Shown here: piece after piece, positions 25,394 to 32,379 of the stretch
Layout: each line of letters begins with the position of its first letter
How positions within the stretch are numbered: the first letter of the stretch is position 1
Source of the DNA: a virus
IMG/VR virus record: IMGVR_UViG_3300013010_000030
Location: 1 to 40,014 of that record
Length of the DNA: 40,014 nucleotides
Direction: 5' to 3' (one strand)
Notes under the pieces: model-generated
Databases searched by the model: none
Told to the model about the DNA's origin: nothing
Seen by the model: the letters and a program-made list of their open reading frames with translations, nothing else
Program-made: the position numbers and the translations under genes

Positions 25394-25533
25394 AACAATG
25401 CCCTTGGTGCTATGAACCCGCTGAACATGGGATATGGACACCTAGACATGGCTGGCATGATCTATGCCAACGTCATTACAACGAAACATCAAGAGAACTT
25501 ATTGACTACTTTCTAAACAAATTGGAGGCGTAA
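25390..25533 (+). CDS. Zinc-ribbon-like microprotein
   Basis: 47 residues with CPWCYEPAEHG near the start and HDLCQRHYNE in the middle: a CxxC plus CxxH arrangement suited to one zinc ion, then a short helix (SRELIDYFLNKLEA). Four-base overlap with the preceding gene. Likely a DNA- or protein-binding accessory; function unknown. Confidence 0.65.
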   Translation: MKQCPWCYEPAEHGIWTPRHGWHDLCQRHYNETSRELIDYFLNKLEA

Positions 25534-25534
25534 C

Positions 25535-25681
25535 ATGAGCAGATATGTTTTTAATAGTTCCGGTGAACTAACGCATTGCGGTACTAAGATCACATGGAAA
25601 GACTGCACTAAAGGACACGCTGATTGTTTCGTAAGCGTGTGCAGTGTTTGTGGTCTTAGTGACTTTGACTGTGACTCCTGA
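25535..25681 (+). CDS. Cys-rich microprotein before the WhiB gene
   Basis: 48 residues (MSRYVFNSSGELTHCGTKIT ... CSVCGLSDFDCDS) with six cysteines and two histidines, including a CxxCG knuckle. ATG follows TTGGAGGCGTAAC. Probably metal-binding. Its stop abuts the WhiB-like start, so the two are likely co-translated. Confidence 0.65.
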   Translation: MSRYVFNSSGELTHCGTKITWKDCTKGHADCFVSVCSVCGLSDFDCDS

Positions 25682-25682
25682 C

Positions 25683-25895
25683 ATGGAGTGGATGGATAAC
25701 GCTTTATGCCGTGAAGTTGATTACGAATTATTCTTCCCCGATGCGGGAGGTAGTAGTAAAACAGCACGAAAAGTATGCGATAAATGCGAGGTCAAGACTG
25801 AATGCTTGGCCTTTGCACTCACTTTCCCTAGCATGATCGGTATATGGGGAGGCACAACAGAGAAACAAAGACGACTAATGAAACAGGAGGCATGA
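25683..25895 (+). CDS. WhiB-like iron-sulfur transcription factor
   Basis: 70 residues carrying the complete WhiB signature: a first Cys in MDNALC, then ARKVCDKCEVKTECLAFAL supplying the other three, followed by GIWGGTTEKQRR, the G(V/I)WGG turn and basic tail. WhiB proteins bind a [4Fe-4S] cluster, contact the primary sigma factor and redirect transcription; they are confined to actinobacteria and their phages. This is the strongest host clue. The length is near the minimum for the family. The start is either this ATG, which follows the previous stop by one base, or one three codons later with GGAG upstream. Confidence 0.88.
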   Translation: MEWMDNALCREVDYELFFPDAGGSSKTARKVCDKCEVKTECLAFALTFPSMIGIWGGTTEKQRRLMKQEA

Positions 25896-25896
25896 C

Positions 25897-26208
25897 ATGG
25901 AAGTTATATACAAAGACGGAAGCATGTCCGAATTTGATGAGCGTGGATCATTTCATAACGGTGGTCTCGCTATCGAACGGCTGCGTCTTATCACGGCTAA
26001 AAGTGCGTTAAAGATTTACATTAACACAGAAGGCAAAATGCAATTAACACGTAACGGGGCGCAAAACGCTATCGTTAATGTGATTGAGCCTTTGACTGGT
26101 AAGAAGTATAAGCGTTCGATGAAGGGTAAGCAGGAGGCTCTTGATGATTGCCTTGATTTGCTTGCCAAGTTGGAGCATGAGGCTGTTATTTATGGAGAAG
26201 AAGATTAA
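25897..26208 (+). CDS. Small early protein, uncharacterised
   Basis: 103 residues, ATG after AAACAGGAGGCATGAC. The first half is beta-rich (MEVIYKDGSMSEFDERGSF, LKIYINTEGKMQL), the second helical and basic then acidic (YKRSMKGKQEALDDCLDLLA). Downstream of WhiB and probably co-transcribed with it. No family recognised. Its ribosome site is embedded in the end of the WhiB gene. Confidence 0.65.
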   Translation: MEVIYKDGSMSEFDERGSFHNGGLAIERLRLITAKSALKIYINTEGKMQLTRNGAQNAIVNVIEPLTGKKYKRSMKGKQEALDDCLDLLAKLEHEAVIYGEED

Positions 26209-26212
26209 CCTC

Positions 26213-26241
26213 TTGACCTAAGTATCAAGATAGTGTAGTAT
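26213..26241 (+). promoter_or_regulatory. Early promoter P3
   Basis: TTGACC, 17-base spacer, TAGTAT. ATAGTGTAGTAT over the -10 box differs by one base from the P1 core ATAGTGTACTAT. Leader carries AAACAGGAG before the ATG at 26276. Confidence 0.82.
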
Positions 26242-26275
26242 ATGTATATCAAATCAACCAAACAGGAGAAACAAC

Positions 26276-26923
26276 ATGAACACATTCAAAGCAGGAGACA
26301 GAGTAAAAGTAGTCAACTATCCAGAGCATGTACGCAACGGAATGGAAGCGACAGTACATATAAACCAACCTACGGCAGGAGAGGCCGTCCATAGTTACTT
26401 CATTGACTTCGATGACACAGTAAGTTTGTGGATGCAGACACGCTACCTTGAACTAATCCCTACTATGCCTAAACCTCTTCCACCTAAAGATGACTACGCT
26501 GGCATGTCACTAGAAGAACAGGTCGCTGAACTTACAGATGATCTGTACCAAGTGTCTCGTTCTTATGTTGCTGCCAGTACACATAGAGACAAACTTCAAC
26601 ATGACATTGACTTTTTCACAGAAACAATGCGCGATGTCAAAGATGTTGAGGGCTGGTGTGATGACGGAACCAATAAAATCATTTGGCAACTTAACGATGG
26701 TTTTAATGTTCACTACATTGAGCCTTTCCAGCAAGAGCACGAGGTTGAGTACGAGATCACAGCATCAATCAGTACTTCAGGTACAGTCATGGTTATGGCT
26801 TCATCTCAAGAGGCTGCCGATGAATTCTTTGCTGACGACCCTGAGTCTTACATAACTCCAGAAGAACTCGCTAAAGAAGCAACATACTATGGATGGGACC
26901 ACATCGAAGTAGAAGTTATTTAA
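26276..26923 (+). CDS. Early protein with SH3-like N-terminus
   Basis: 215 residues. Residues 1-62 (FKAGDRVKVVNYPEHVRNGM ... TRYLELIP) have the shape of a small SH3/KOW-like barrel. A helical section follows (LEEQVAELTDDLYQVSRSY), with two further alpha/beta stretches (EYEITASISTSGTVMVMAS, EELAKEATYYGWDH). Acidic overall. First gene behind promoter P3. Function unknown; nucleic-acid or ribosome contact is a guess from the barrel. Confidence 0.65.
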   Translation: MNTFKAGDRVKVVNYPEHVRNGMEATVHINQPTAGEAVHSYFIDFDDTVSLWMQTRYLELIPTMPKPLPPKDDYAGMSLEEQVAELTDDLYQVSRSYVAASTHRDKLQHDIDFFTETMRDVKDVEGWCDDGTNKIIWQLNDGFNVHYIEPFQQEHEVEYEITASISTSGTVMVMASSQEAADEFFADDPESYITPEELAKEATYYGWDHIEVEVI

Positions 26924-26925
26924 TC

Positions 26926-26972
26926 TTGGTAGGGGGGTATGCGACCCCCAACGACTCGCTCCCCCCTACCAA
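26926..26972 (+). terminator. Long hairpin without U-tract
   Basis: TTGGTAGGGGGG pairs perfectly with CCCCCCTACCAA around a 23-base loop that contains a competing CCCCC. No T-run follows. Could be an actinobacterial-type terminator lacking a U-trail, or a structure limiting read-through into the next gene, whose ribosome site lies just beyond. Confidence 0.55.
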
Positions 26973-26995
26973 CCCCACTACTAAGGAGAAACAAA

Positions 26996-27361
26996 ATGGG
27001 TAAACTTAAAGACCTACACTTGTCAGAAGACACACCACCAGATGCTTTTGACCAGTTCTACATAGACATCAGCCTTGTACTAGACAACAATGAGACAGCG
27101 CACCTAATGATGCACACAATGTGTAAACAAGCATTAGAAGAAGCCAAGAAAAAATCTCTTTCCAACGCTGTAGCAATTAACATATTCGCGTACAAAATAC
27201 AAGATTTCTATAACAGGTCTATTGACTATGTTTCACGTGAAACGGCACAAAATTCAGTAGGCAACATGCTAGTTCAGCAAATGTGCTATAACATTCCTTT
27301 ATACGTTTTCGACAGAATTGCTAAAGACTTCTTTACCGATTACATAAAAGACTCGGGTTGA
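26996..27361 (+). CDS. Helical early protein, uncharacterised
   Basis: 121 residues. The ATG after AAGGAGAAACAAA is chosen over an upstream start whose codons lie in the hairpin. The sequence is helical (HLMMHTMCKQALEEAKKK, VAINIFAYKIQDFYNRSIDY) with Met and Cys residues but no motif. It ends the third early unit, directly before a strong terminator. Confidence 0.65.
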   Translation: MGKLKDLHLSEDTPPDAFDQFYIDISLVLDNNETAHLMMHTMCKQALEEAKKKSLSNAVAINIFAYKIQDFYNRSIDYVSRETAQNSVGNMLVQQMCYNIPLYVFDRIAKDFFTDYIKDSG

Positions 27362-27376
27362 CTCCTTACCCGACCG

Positions 27377-27414
27377 CCCCTATCCAGCACGACATGGCTG
27401 GGTAGGGGTTTTTT
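27377..27414 (+). terminator. Intrinsic terminator
   Basis: CCCCTATCCAGC pairs with GCTGGGTAGGGG (one G-U), loop of eight bases, followed by TTTTTT. A short TCGGGT/ACCCGA hairpin (27354-27373) precedes it. Also lies close to the end of the leftward HNH gene. Confidence 0.92.
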
Positions 27415-27443
27415 ATATCCATACGCGGGACGTATGACATTGG

Positions 27444-27869
27444 TTACGTGTCTGTGCGTCTTTCTCTGTCGCAAACACGACATACTCGCTTGTTTTGTTG
27501 GGTGATACGGGTGTTGGCTTCGTTGTATTCGTGACCTTTAGGGCAGTGTGTCTTACGTCTTTCGGCGTGGTCTTGACGCATTGTGTTTTCGCTGGGAGTT
27601 ACGGGTTCGAGGTGGTCTGGGTTGCAGCATTTGCGGTTTCTGCATAGGTGGTCTAGTTGTAAGCCAAGTGGTATTTGCATGTTTCGGTAGTGTTCATAGG
27701 TGATTCTGTGTATTGCTCTTACTGATGCACCGCTGGCTTTGGCCCATTTGCCGTATCCGTTGCTTGTTGCGTCTCCTTGCCATTCCCAGCATCCTTCTTC
27801 GTTGGGTTTGATGAGGCGTTGGAGTCGTGCGAGTTCTGCTCTGTTAAGTATCCATGTTGGTTGTGGCAT
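27444..27869 (-). CDS. HNH endonuclease, free-standing, leftward
   Basis: 141 residues. The N-terminus (CWEWQGDATSNGYGKW) is the zinc-binding front of a homing-type HNH; the core LQLDHLCRNRKCCNPDHLEP carries the HNH His-Asn-His pattern with CRN.KC. A second zinc knuckle (HCPKGHEY ... CRVCDRERR) closes it. Such genes act as homing or packaging-associated nucleases. It opposes the surrounding genes. No Shine-Dalgarno precedes the ATG; a promoter (TTGTCA, 17, TATGAT) ends six bases upstream, so the mRNA is probably leaderless, a common actinobacterial arrangement. Likely a mobile insertion. Confidence 0.85.
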   Translation of the reverse strand: MPQPTWILNRAELARLQRLIKPNEEGCWEWQGDATSNGYGKWAKASGASVRAIHRITYEHYRNMQIPLGLQLDHLCRNRKCCNPDHLEPVTPSENTMRQDHAERRKTHCPKGHEYNEANTRITQQNKRVCRVCDRERRTDT

Positions 27870-27875
27870 GAATGC

Positions 27876-27904
27876 ATCATACTACTTGACATAAGGGTTG
27901 ACAA
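27876..27904 (-). promoter_or_regulatory. Leftward promoter of the HNH gene
   Basis: On the minus strand TTGTCA, 17-base spacer, TATGAT. Predicted start of transcription falls at the ATG itself. It overlaps the rightward promoter almost completely. Confidence 0.75.
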
Positions 27905-27914
27905 GCGATACTAT
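27886..27914 (+). promoter_or_regulatory. Rightward promoter before the SSB unit
   Basis: TTGACA, 17-base spacer, TACTAT, with the gene start at 27935 behind AAAGGGG. Interleaved with the leftward promoter, so the two must compete for polymerase. Confidence 0.75.
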
Positions 27915-27934
27915 TTACATAGAAAGGGGTAATT

Positions 27935-28111
27935 ATGCTAACTGACATACAAAAAAGTAACATAGCAAATTGGGTATCTGAATTTCCAAGATACTCACAC
28001 GTTATAACCGACCCATCAATGGTGTGTATATTTGCAAAAGACCCACCCCCTAACGATCCATCGGAGGTTCCACCAAATATATGGACAGCATTGACGGACG
28101 ACCTGAAGTAA
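27935..28111 (+). CDS. Small protein at head of the SSB unit
   Basis: 58 residues (MLTDIQKSNIANWVSEFPRY ... NIWTALTDDLK). ATG after AGAAAGGGGTAATT and immediately behind a strong promoter. It overlaps the next gene by 31 bases. The helical start and Pro-rich centre (KDPPPNDPSEVPP) match nothing I know. Confidence 0.6.
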   Translation: MLTDIQKSNIANWVSEFPRYSHVITDPSMVCIFAKDPPPNDPSEVPPNIWTALTDDLK

Positions 28112-28329
28112 AACCACGAGTACGCAAGATTGACTGGCAACGTGTCGTAAGCGAACTAGATGCACTACCACCACAAACGAATGCGTTCATAGGTGTTGTA
28201 GATCAGTCAATCAGAACGCACTTAAAGAAGGGTAGGTATACCTATATTGACCCCTCCCTGTACGTTATTTGGACAGAAGCGGTCGCTGGGTCACGTACTC
28301 AAGCCCGTCTTTACATGAAACGGAAATAA
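28081..28329 (+). CDS. Small basic protein, uncharacterised
   Basis: 82 residues (MDSIDGRPEVKPRVRKIDWQ ... YMKRK). GGAGG lies 12 bases before the ATG, inside the previous gene. The layout (basic, beta hairpin RYTYIDPSLYVIW, basic end) resembles small nucleic-acid-binding proteins. The stop overlaps the next start (TAATG). Confidence 0.6.
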   Translation: MDSIDGRPEVKPRVRKIDWQRVVSELDALPPQTNAFIGVVDQSIRTHLKKGRYTYIDPSLYVIWTEAVAGSRTQARLYMKRK

Positions 28330-28697
28330 TGAAAGCACCAAAAGAAGGTAATGAACGATGGGAACGCACATTAAGTAGATATTTTGCAGCCTATGGTGTG
28401 CCTCTTCGCTGGTCATATTCAGCAAGACGGTACAAAGGTATAGCAGGACATCTATTTGCAAGACTTAATCCTTATAATGAAGATAAGATGTGGCAACTTA
28501 TGCCACAAACAGTAAGAAAATATGAAAATGAACGCAATCCAGATGGTAAACAGGTTGTTATATTTGCGACTAACCGTAGATATGGTGACTCAATAGATGA
28601 CTCACTCGTAATAATGCGAATGGGCACATTTGTCCCAATGCTTAAAGCATTAGTGGATTCAGACAAGGAAAGGTGGAACGATGTTACCAACAATTAG
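28329..28697 (+). CDS. Replication-module protein of unknown function
   Basis: 122 residues; the TAATG overlap fixes the start and excludes a longer frame. Features are WERTLSRYFAAYGVPLRWSY, an FARLNPYNEDKMWQLMP segment and a C-terminal VIMRMGTFVPMLKALVDSD, suggesting an alpha/beta fold. It overlaps the SSB gene by 17 bases, so a role in DNA replication or repair is likely by association only. Confidence 0.6.
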   Translation: MKAPKEGNERWERTLSRYFAAYGVPLRWSYSARRYKGIAGHLFARLNPYNEDKMWQLMPQTVRKYENERNPDGKQVVIFATNRRYGDSIDDSLVIMRMGTFVPMLKALVDSDKERWNDVTNN

Positions 28698-29082
28698 TGG
28701 TGAGTTCGGAGTAGTACAAGACCCAGAGTTGAAGTTCAACGCTGACGGTAGAGGCTGGCTAAAAATAAGAGGCAAAGCCACCTCACGCAAAAAAGATGCC
28801 AGTGGGAACTGGGTTGATGGAGAGATATGTTTCATTGACATCATTGTTTCTGGGAAACTCAGTGAACACGCAACAGAATCAGTAGTTAAAGGCTCAACCA
28901 TTACAGTAAATGGGAGCCTCCACTACCGTGAATGGGAAAGTAATGAAGGAACAAAACAGAAGTCATACAGTATTTTTGCTGACTCAATCGGGTTGACACC
29001 ACGGTTCGGTCCAGTTAGGGCTGCTGACTTGCCACCAGTACAACGAGTTGTACAAGACCAAAGTGATGAGGCACCATTCTGA
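28681..29082 (+). CDS. ssb: Single-stranded DNA-binding protein
   Basis: 133 residues with the OB-fold pattern of SSB: LPTISGEFGVVQDPELKF, GWLKIRGKATSRKKD, FIDIIVSGKLSEHATESV and STITVNGSLHYREWES, followed by a linker and the acidic tip QSDEAPF. In bacterial SSBs that tip recruits partner proteins; this one resembles the host-type DDxxF end. It protects single strands during replication and works beside the helicase and Rad52-type protein. ATG after AAAGGTGGAACG. Confidence 0.87.
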   Translation: MLPTISGEFGVVQDPELKFNADGRGWLKIRGKATSRKKDASGNWVDGEICFIDIIVSGKLSEHATESVVKGSTITVNGSLHYREWESNEGTKQKSYSIFADSIGLTPRFGPVRAADLPPVQRVVQDQSDEAPF

Positions 29083-29291
29083 TGGATGAAAGACGTAAAG
29101 AAATGTTAAAAGCGTATCAAGATGCGTCATCTGAACTGCGTTATGCACATGATGACGAGTTCCAAATGATTCTACAGCGCATTTATGATGAGCGAGAGAT
29201 CAATGTTCGTAAACGTAGGTCACGTAAACAGGCACAAACAGGTAGGGTTAACGCTGCTTATGCGCTTATTGCATCAAAGCAAGACAGTTAA
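29082..29291 (+). CDS. Small charged helical protein
   Basis: 69 residues, nearly one long helix (MDERRKEMLKAYQDASSELR, EREINVRKRRSRKQAQTG). The ATG overlaps the SSB stop (TGATG). Strongly basic in the second half, so it probably binds nucleic acid or SSB. No family recognised. Confidence 0.65.
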   Translation: MDERRKEMLKAYQDASSELRYAHDDEFQMILQRIYDEREINVRKRRSRKQAQTGRVNAAYALIASKQDS

Positions 29292-29505
29292 TTGACATAA
29301 GACTGTGGGGGGCGTAGGTTAGCCTGCGTCCCCTCACAGAAAGAAACAGGAAATCATAGTGTAGTTCTATAAGAGCCAAGGCATACCCAAACTGGCGTTG
29401 TTTGTATTGGGGAGACGACTGCGTAGCATGACGGAGGAAGCACTACGCTCGTGAAGGCCAAGGCTAGGTAGGGCGACTATGAAAAAAACAGGGAAAGGAA
29501 AAAAC
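29292..29505 (+). promoter_or_regulatory. Long structured leader of the helicase gene, possible promoter
   Basis: A possible promoter TTGACA, 17 bases, TAGGTT opens the gap. A large hairpin follows (29304-29338; TGTG...CACA closing, CGTAGG/CCTGCG inner stem), without a U-tract. Two more stems follow, CAAAC/GTTTG (about 29389-29405) and GCGTAG/CTACGC (29421-29448), together with two GCCAAGGC copies (29375, 29457). The density of stems suggests a functional RNA leader rather than spacer. Confidence 0.5.
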
Positions 29506-30714
29506 ATGACAGAGATTCTAGAACAATTACAGTTATCAGCCTTATACCATGCAAGTACTAGCAACAAGAACGCAGAAACAGTATTCAGTATTGTTGATGT
29601 TGCAGACTTTGAACTTGGTAAGCAACAAAGTATCGCTGAGATTATTGTGAAACTACTTGTTGAAAATAAAGTAGATCAAATGGCTGTCGCTAGTGAAGCA
29701 TCTAAACATGCCAAGGGTTTAATGACTTGGTTCATGGTGAGTGTGAAAGAAGAGTTGTATAGCACAGCAACGTATTGTGCTAACGGTGTTCGTGAAGCAG
29801 CGAACCGTAGGCGTTTAGAGTCAACACTTAACAGGGCTTTAAGCATGTCTGTGAATATGAATCGTGACGTTGATGAGATTCTTGCAACTCTCACTACAGA
29901 ACTTGACGCCACTCACGCAAACATATCTAGCGGATTAACGACAGTTGATTTCGATGATGTCATTAATGCGCAGGATGATTTACGTCCGTGGATTATGCCT
30001 AACATGCTACGAACTAATGAGCGCATGATTATTACTGGGCCTGAAGGTGGTGGTAAGAGTGTTCTCGTTGCACAAATGTGTCTAGGCGCATCTATGGGTA
30101 TCAACACGCTGTCAGCAGGGCTGGATAAACATGAGCCGTTACGAGTGCTAATGCTTGACGTTGAGAACGACCGACTACAAGTGCGTAACAACATGCGAAA
30201 GATTTACCCGACACTACGAGAAATGAATGACGTTCAACCTAGCATAGAGTGGATAGATTGCCAGTACACGGATCTATCTGATCCTGTTGAGCAGCAAAAA
30301 GTTGTTCGTATTGCTAAAGAAAAACGACCTCAACTCATGTATATGGGTTCTCTGTATCGTCTTGCTCCTGAAGGAGACAAGGTTGATGCAGCGTTCACAC
30401 ATATTTCACGGACAGTAGATCGTATTCGTTCTGAAACAGGTTCAAGTGTTTTGCTGGAGGCTCACGCTGGGCATGGTTTGAGTAATGATCGTAACGGTAT
30501 GCGTCCTTACGGTTCATCTATGTGGTTACGTTGGCCTGAGTTTGGTTTTGGAATGGTTAGACATAAGCAATCAAATAATATAGAGTTAAAGAACTGGCGT
30601 GGAAATAGAAGTGATGATCGCCAGTGGCCTACGGGACTACGCCGTGGAAGCGTATTACCGTGGCAACCAATAATGAATGATGAATGGGAAGCACTCTACG
30701 GAACAGCCGACTAG
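29506..30714 (+). CDS. DnaB-like replicative helicase/ATPase
   Basis: 402 residues. The N-terminal 110 residues are helical (SALYHASTSNKNAETVFSIV), like the DnaB N-terminal domain. The RecA-type core has Walker A GPEGGGKSVLVAQ (about 178-190), Walker B RVLMLDVEND, then a YMGSLYRLAPEGDK region, LLEAHAGHG with a catalytic-type His, and WLRWPEFGFGM near the end, as in AAA_25/RepA-like helicases. It should unwind DNA at the fork; no primase domain or polymerase is nearby. An ATG nine codons upstream (29479) is possible, but this one has AGGGAAAGGA at the right distance. Confidence 0.82.
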   Translation: MTEILEQLQLSALYHASTSNKNAETVFSIVDVADFELGKQQSIAEIIVKLLVENKVDQMAVASEASKHAKGLMTWFMVSVKEELYSTATYCANGVREAANRRRLESTLNRALSMSVNMNRDVDEILATLTTELDATHANISSGLTTVDFDDVINAQDDLRPWIMPNMLRTNERMIITGPEGGGKSVLVAQMCLGASMGINTLSAGLDKHEPLRVLMLDVENDRLQVRNNMRKIYPTLREMNDVQPSIEWIDCQYTDLSDPVEQQKVVRIAKEKRPQLMYMGSLYRLAPEGDKVDAAFTHISRTVDRIRSETGSSVLLEAHAGHGLSNDRNGMRPYGSSMWLRWPEFGFGMVRHKQSNNIELKNWRGNRSDDRQWPTGLRRGSVLPWQPIMNDEWEALYGTAD

Positions 30715-30730
30715 AAACAGGGAGAACAAA

Positions 30731-31000
30731 ATGAATTACGCAGCAGATGGGCCACTAGAACCAAACTGGCCTGAAGAAGTGCAAGAAACTTTCTTACCAG
30801 ATGTATTGGGTTATCGGGTACTCGTTATCGAATGGTCAGATGACACATACACACTCAACATCTACCGACTGGAATCACTTAACGATGCAGATGTTATTCA
30901 AGATGGGGAAATTACTTACGATTCAATTCCTTCAGAGGAACTAATACGCACAATCATTGAAGAAACAATTGAAGAACGAGCAGACAGGAGTATGGAATGA
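30731..31000 (+). CDS. Small acidic protein after the helicase
   Basis: 89 residues (MNYAADGPLEPNWPEEVQET ... IEETIEERADRSME). Chosen start has CAGGGAGAACAAA; a longer frame would extend into the helicase gene. Beta-rich centre (YRVLVIEWSDDTYTLNIYRL) with an acidic helix at the end. The next start overlaps its stop. Unknown function, possibly a helicase partner. Confidence 0.6.
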   Translation: MNYAADGPLEPNWPEEVQETFLPDVLGYRVLVIEWSDDTYTLNIYRLESLNDADVIQDGEITYDSIPSEELIRTIIEETIEERADRSME

Positions 31001-31362
31001 GTACAGTATTGCCCTATGCAGGGACATCAGGTTGGAGTGGCACAGATACCAGTAAAGAACGTGCCGCAACTAGCGACAAGAGCGGTAAAACTTCTGATAT
31101 TCAAGCCTATACGCTAGGCTCTTTGTACGGAAGGTTAGAAAAAGGTATGACTTGGAAGGAGTTGTCGGAACAAACAGGATGGCATCATGGCACATCATCA
31201 GGTGTGTTGAGCGTTCTTCACAAAGCAGAACGTATCTATCGGTTAAAAGAACGCCGAGGAGGATGTCGGGTCTATGTCTATCCCGATTACTTAAACGGTA
31301 GGGAACACGACATGCAAGGCCGAAAGCCAAAGGAATGTCCCAACTGTGGACACTCCCTATAA
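30997..31362 (+). CDS. Winged-helix protein with C-terminal zinc knuckle
   Basis: 121 residues. Residues about 36-90 form a winged helix (TLGSLYGRLEKGMTWKELSE, QTGWHHGTSSGVLSVLHKAE, then the RLKERRGGCRVYVYP wing). The end has KECPNCGHSL, half of a zinc ribbon. The family recurs in freshwater and marine actinophages; I recall no proven function. It could load the helicase or regulate transcription. Four-base overlap with the previous gene; CAGGAG is upstream. Confidence 0.7.
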   Translation: MSTVLPYAGTSGWSGTDTSKERAATSDKSGKTSDIQAYTLGSLYGRLEKGMTWKELSEQTGWHHGTSSGVLSVLHKAERIYRLKERRGGCRVYVYPDYLNGREHDMQGRKPKECPNCGHSL

Positions 31363-31376
31363 CTCTAGGAGTAAAC

Positions 31377-31778
31377 ATGATCGCTTTATTACTCGCTGCC
31401 GTTATCGCAGTAGCACCTGTACAAGTATCAACGCAAACAATTGGATACGCTGAAAGTTCTTACCAAGGCAAGTGGTATCACCCTAAATGGGAAAAAGTAC
31501 GCAAGTGCATTATGTTCCACGAATCTCGTTTCAATTACAGGGCAAAAAACAAAACATCATCAGCGAGAGGCGCGTACCAATTTCTCGATTCTCAATGGAG
31601 AGAAGGGTTAGTTTGGATGATGCTTGACGAAGGAGGAAATGTGAAAGAAATAAAATCTCTTCGTAACAAGCCAATTCATAAATGGAATCGCTACTATCAA
31701 GATCGGTCTTTCTTCACAGCATGGAGGCATGGTGCTGGTAAGAAGCATTGGTCACTACAAGCGCACAGGTGCTACTAA
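31377..31778 (+). CDS. Secreted Rpf/lysozyme-like muralytic enzyme
   Basis: 133 residues. The N-terminus (MIALLLAAVIAVAPVQVSTQ) is a signal peptide or anchor. The domain that follows, KCIMFHESRFNYRAKN with catalytic-type Glu49, then SARGAYQFLDSQW, is the resuscitation-promoting-factor/transglycosylase-like fold typical of actinobacteria and their phages. It would cleave the glycan backbone outside the membrane. It sits in the early operon, apart from the amidase and holins, so it may serve entry or early wall work. The ATG after CTAGGAGTAAAC is chosen over a longer frame inside the previous gene. Confidence 0.75.
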   Translation: MIALLLAAVIAVAPVQVSTQTIGYAESSYQGKWYHPKWEKVRKCIMFHESRFNYRAKNKTSSARGAYQFLDSQWREGLVWMMLDEGGNVKEIKSLRNKPIHKWNRYYQDRSFFTAWRHGAGKKHWSLQAHRCY

Positions 31779-31787
31779 GGAGAGGTA

Positions 31788-31931
31788 ATGCTTAACCCTG
31801 ACACGTATGATCCAAAGCCAAAACCAAGGTATGTTGAAGATACATTCTGTCCTCATTGCTATACCAGTGGTTATCCGACTAACCATTATTTGTATCGCTG
31901 CAACAGTATTGAGTGCGGAAGATACTTCTAA
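31788..31931 (+). CDS. Zinc-ribbon microprotein
   Basis: 47 residues: Pro/Lys-rich start (YDPKPKPRYVED), then FCPHCYTSGYPTNHYLYRC and IECGRYF, a CxxC and C...C pair that should bind one zinc ion. ATG after AAGGAGAGGTA. The stop overlaps the resolvase start. Possibly a nucleic-acid-binding accessory. Confidence 0.65.
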   Translation: MLNPDTYDPKPKPRYVEDTFCPHCYTSGYPTNHYLYRCNSIECGRYF

Positions 31932-32284
31932 TGAGCAACCCACAGAAAAACAAAGGGAGTGCGTATGAGCGAAGTATTGTTAATTATCTTAGAAGTGCTG
32001 GCTTTGACGCTGATAGGACTCGCGCTGGGTGGACTGATGATAGGGGTGATGTACATGGTGTCACCGACAGCGAGGGCAATCCTTTCACGTTTGAGTGCAA
32101 GAACCACAGACGAGACAATCTTCCCGGATGGATCGTGGAACTTGAACGTGAGATTGCTAACGCAGGAGGAGACATCGGTGTTGTTGTCCACAAGAAACAT
32201 GGAACAGCGAAACCTGAAGATCAATACGCCACGCTCCCATTTGAAATGTTGGTGCAACTCATCAAGAAAGCAGGGTACAAATGA
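31931..32284 (+). CDS. Holliday-junction-resolvase-like PD-(D/E)XK nuclease
   Basis: 117 residues. NKGSAYERSIVNYLRSAGFD at the start, then RAGWTDDRGDVHGV with the catalytic Asp, and NPFTFECKNHRRDNLPGW with the E-x-K, followed by EREIANAGGDIGVVVHKKHG. This order matches Hjc-type and related small resolvases of phages. It would resolve branched DNA before packaging. The TAATG overlap fixes the start. Another open frame with a good ribosome site lies inside this gene (see findings). Confidence 0.78.
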   Translation: MSNPQKNKGSAYERSIVNYLRSAGFDADRTRAGWTDDRGDVHGVTDSEGNPFTFECKNHRRDNLPGWIVELEREIANAGGDIGVVVHKKHGTAKPEDQYATLPFEMLVQLIKKAGYK

Positions 32285-32379
32285 TTAGCATGGTGACTCA
32301 GCCAGAATATTTAATACTAATGGCAGGATTAGCGGGATGTCTCCTATACGGAGTTTATGTTTTCCTGTTTAAGAAATGA
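32281..32379 (+). CDS. Tiny membrane protein
   Basis: 32 residues: MISMVTQPEYLILMAG then a single hydrophobic helix (LAGCLLYGVYVFLF) ending KK. Joined by ATGA overlaps to both neighbours, which supports translation despite the length. A holin-like or membrane-docking microprotein is possible; function unknown. Confidence 0.5.
   Translation: MISMVTQPEYLILMAGLAGCLLYGVYVFLFKK

Noticed and set aside
27700-27894. Rightward 64-aa frame opposite the HNH gene
   Set aside because: It lies antisense to conserved HNH residues and has no ribosome site.
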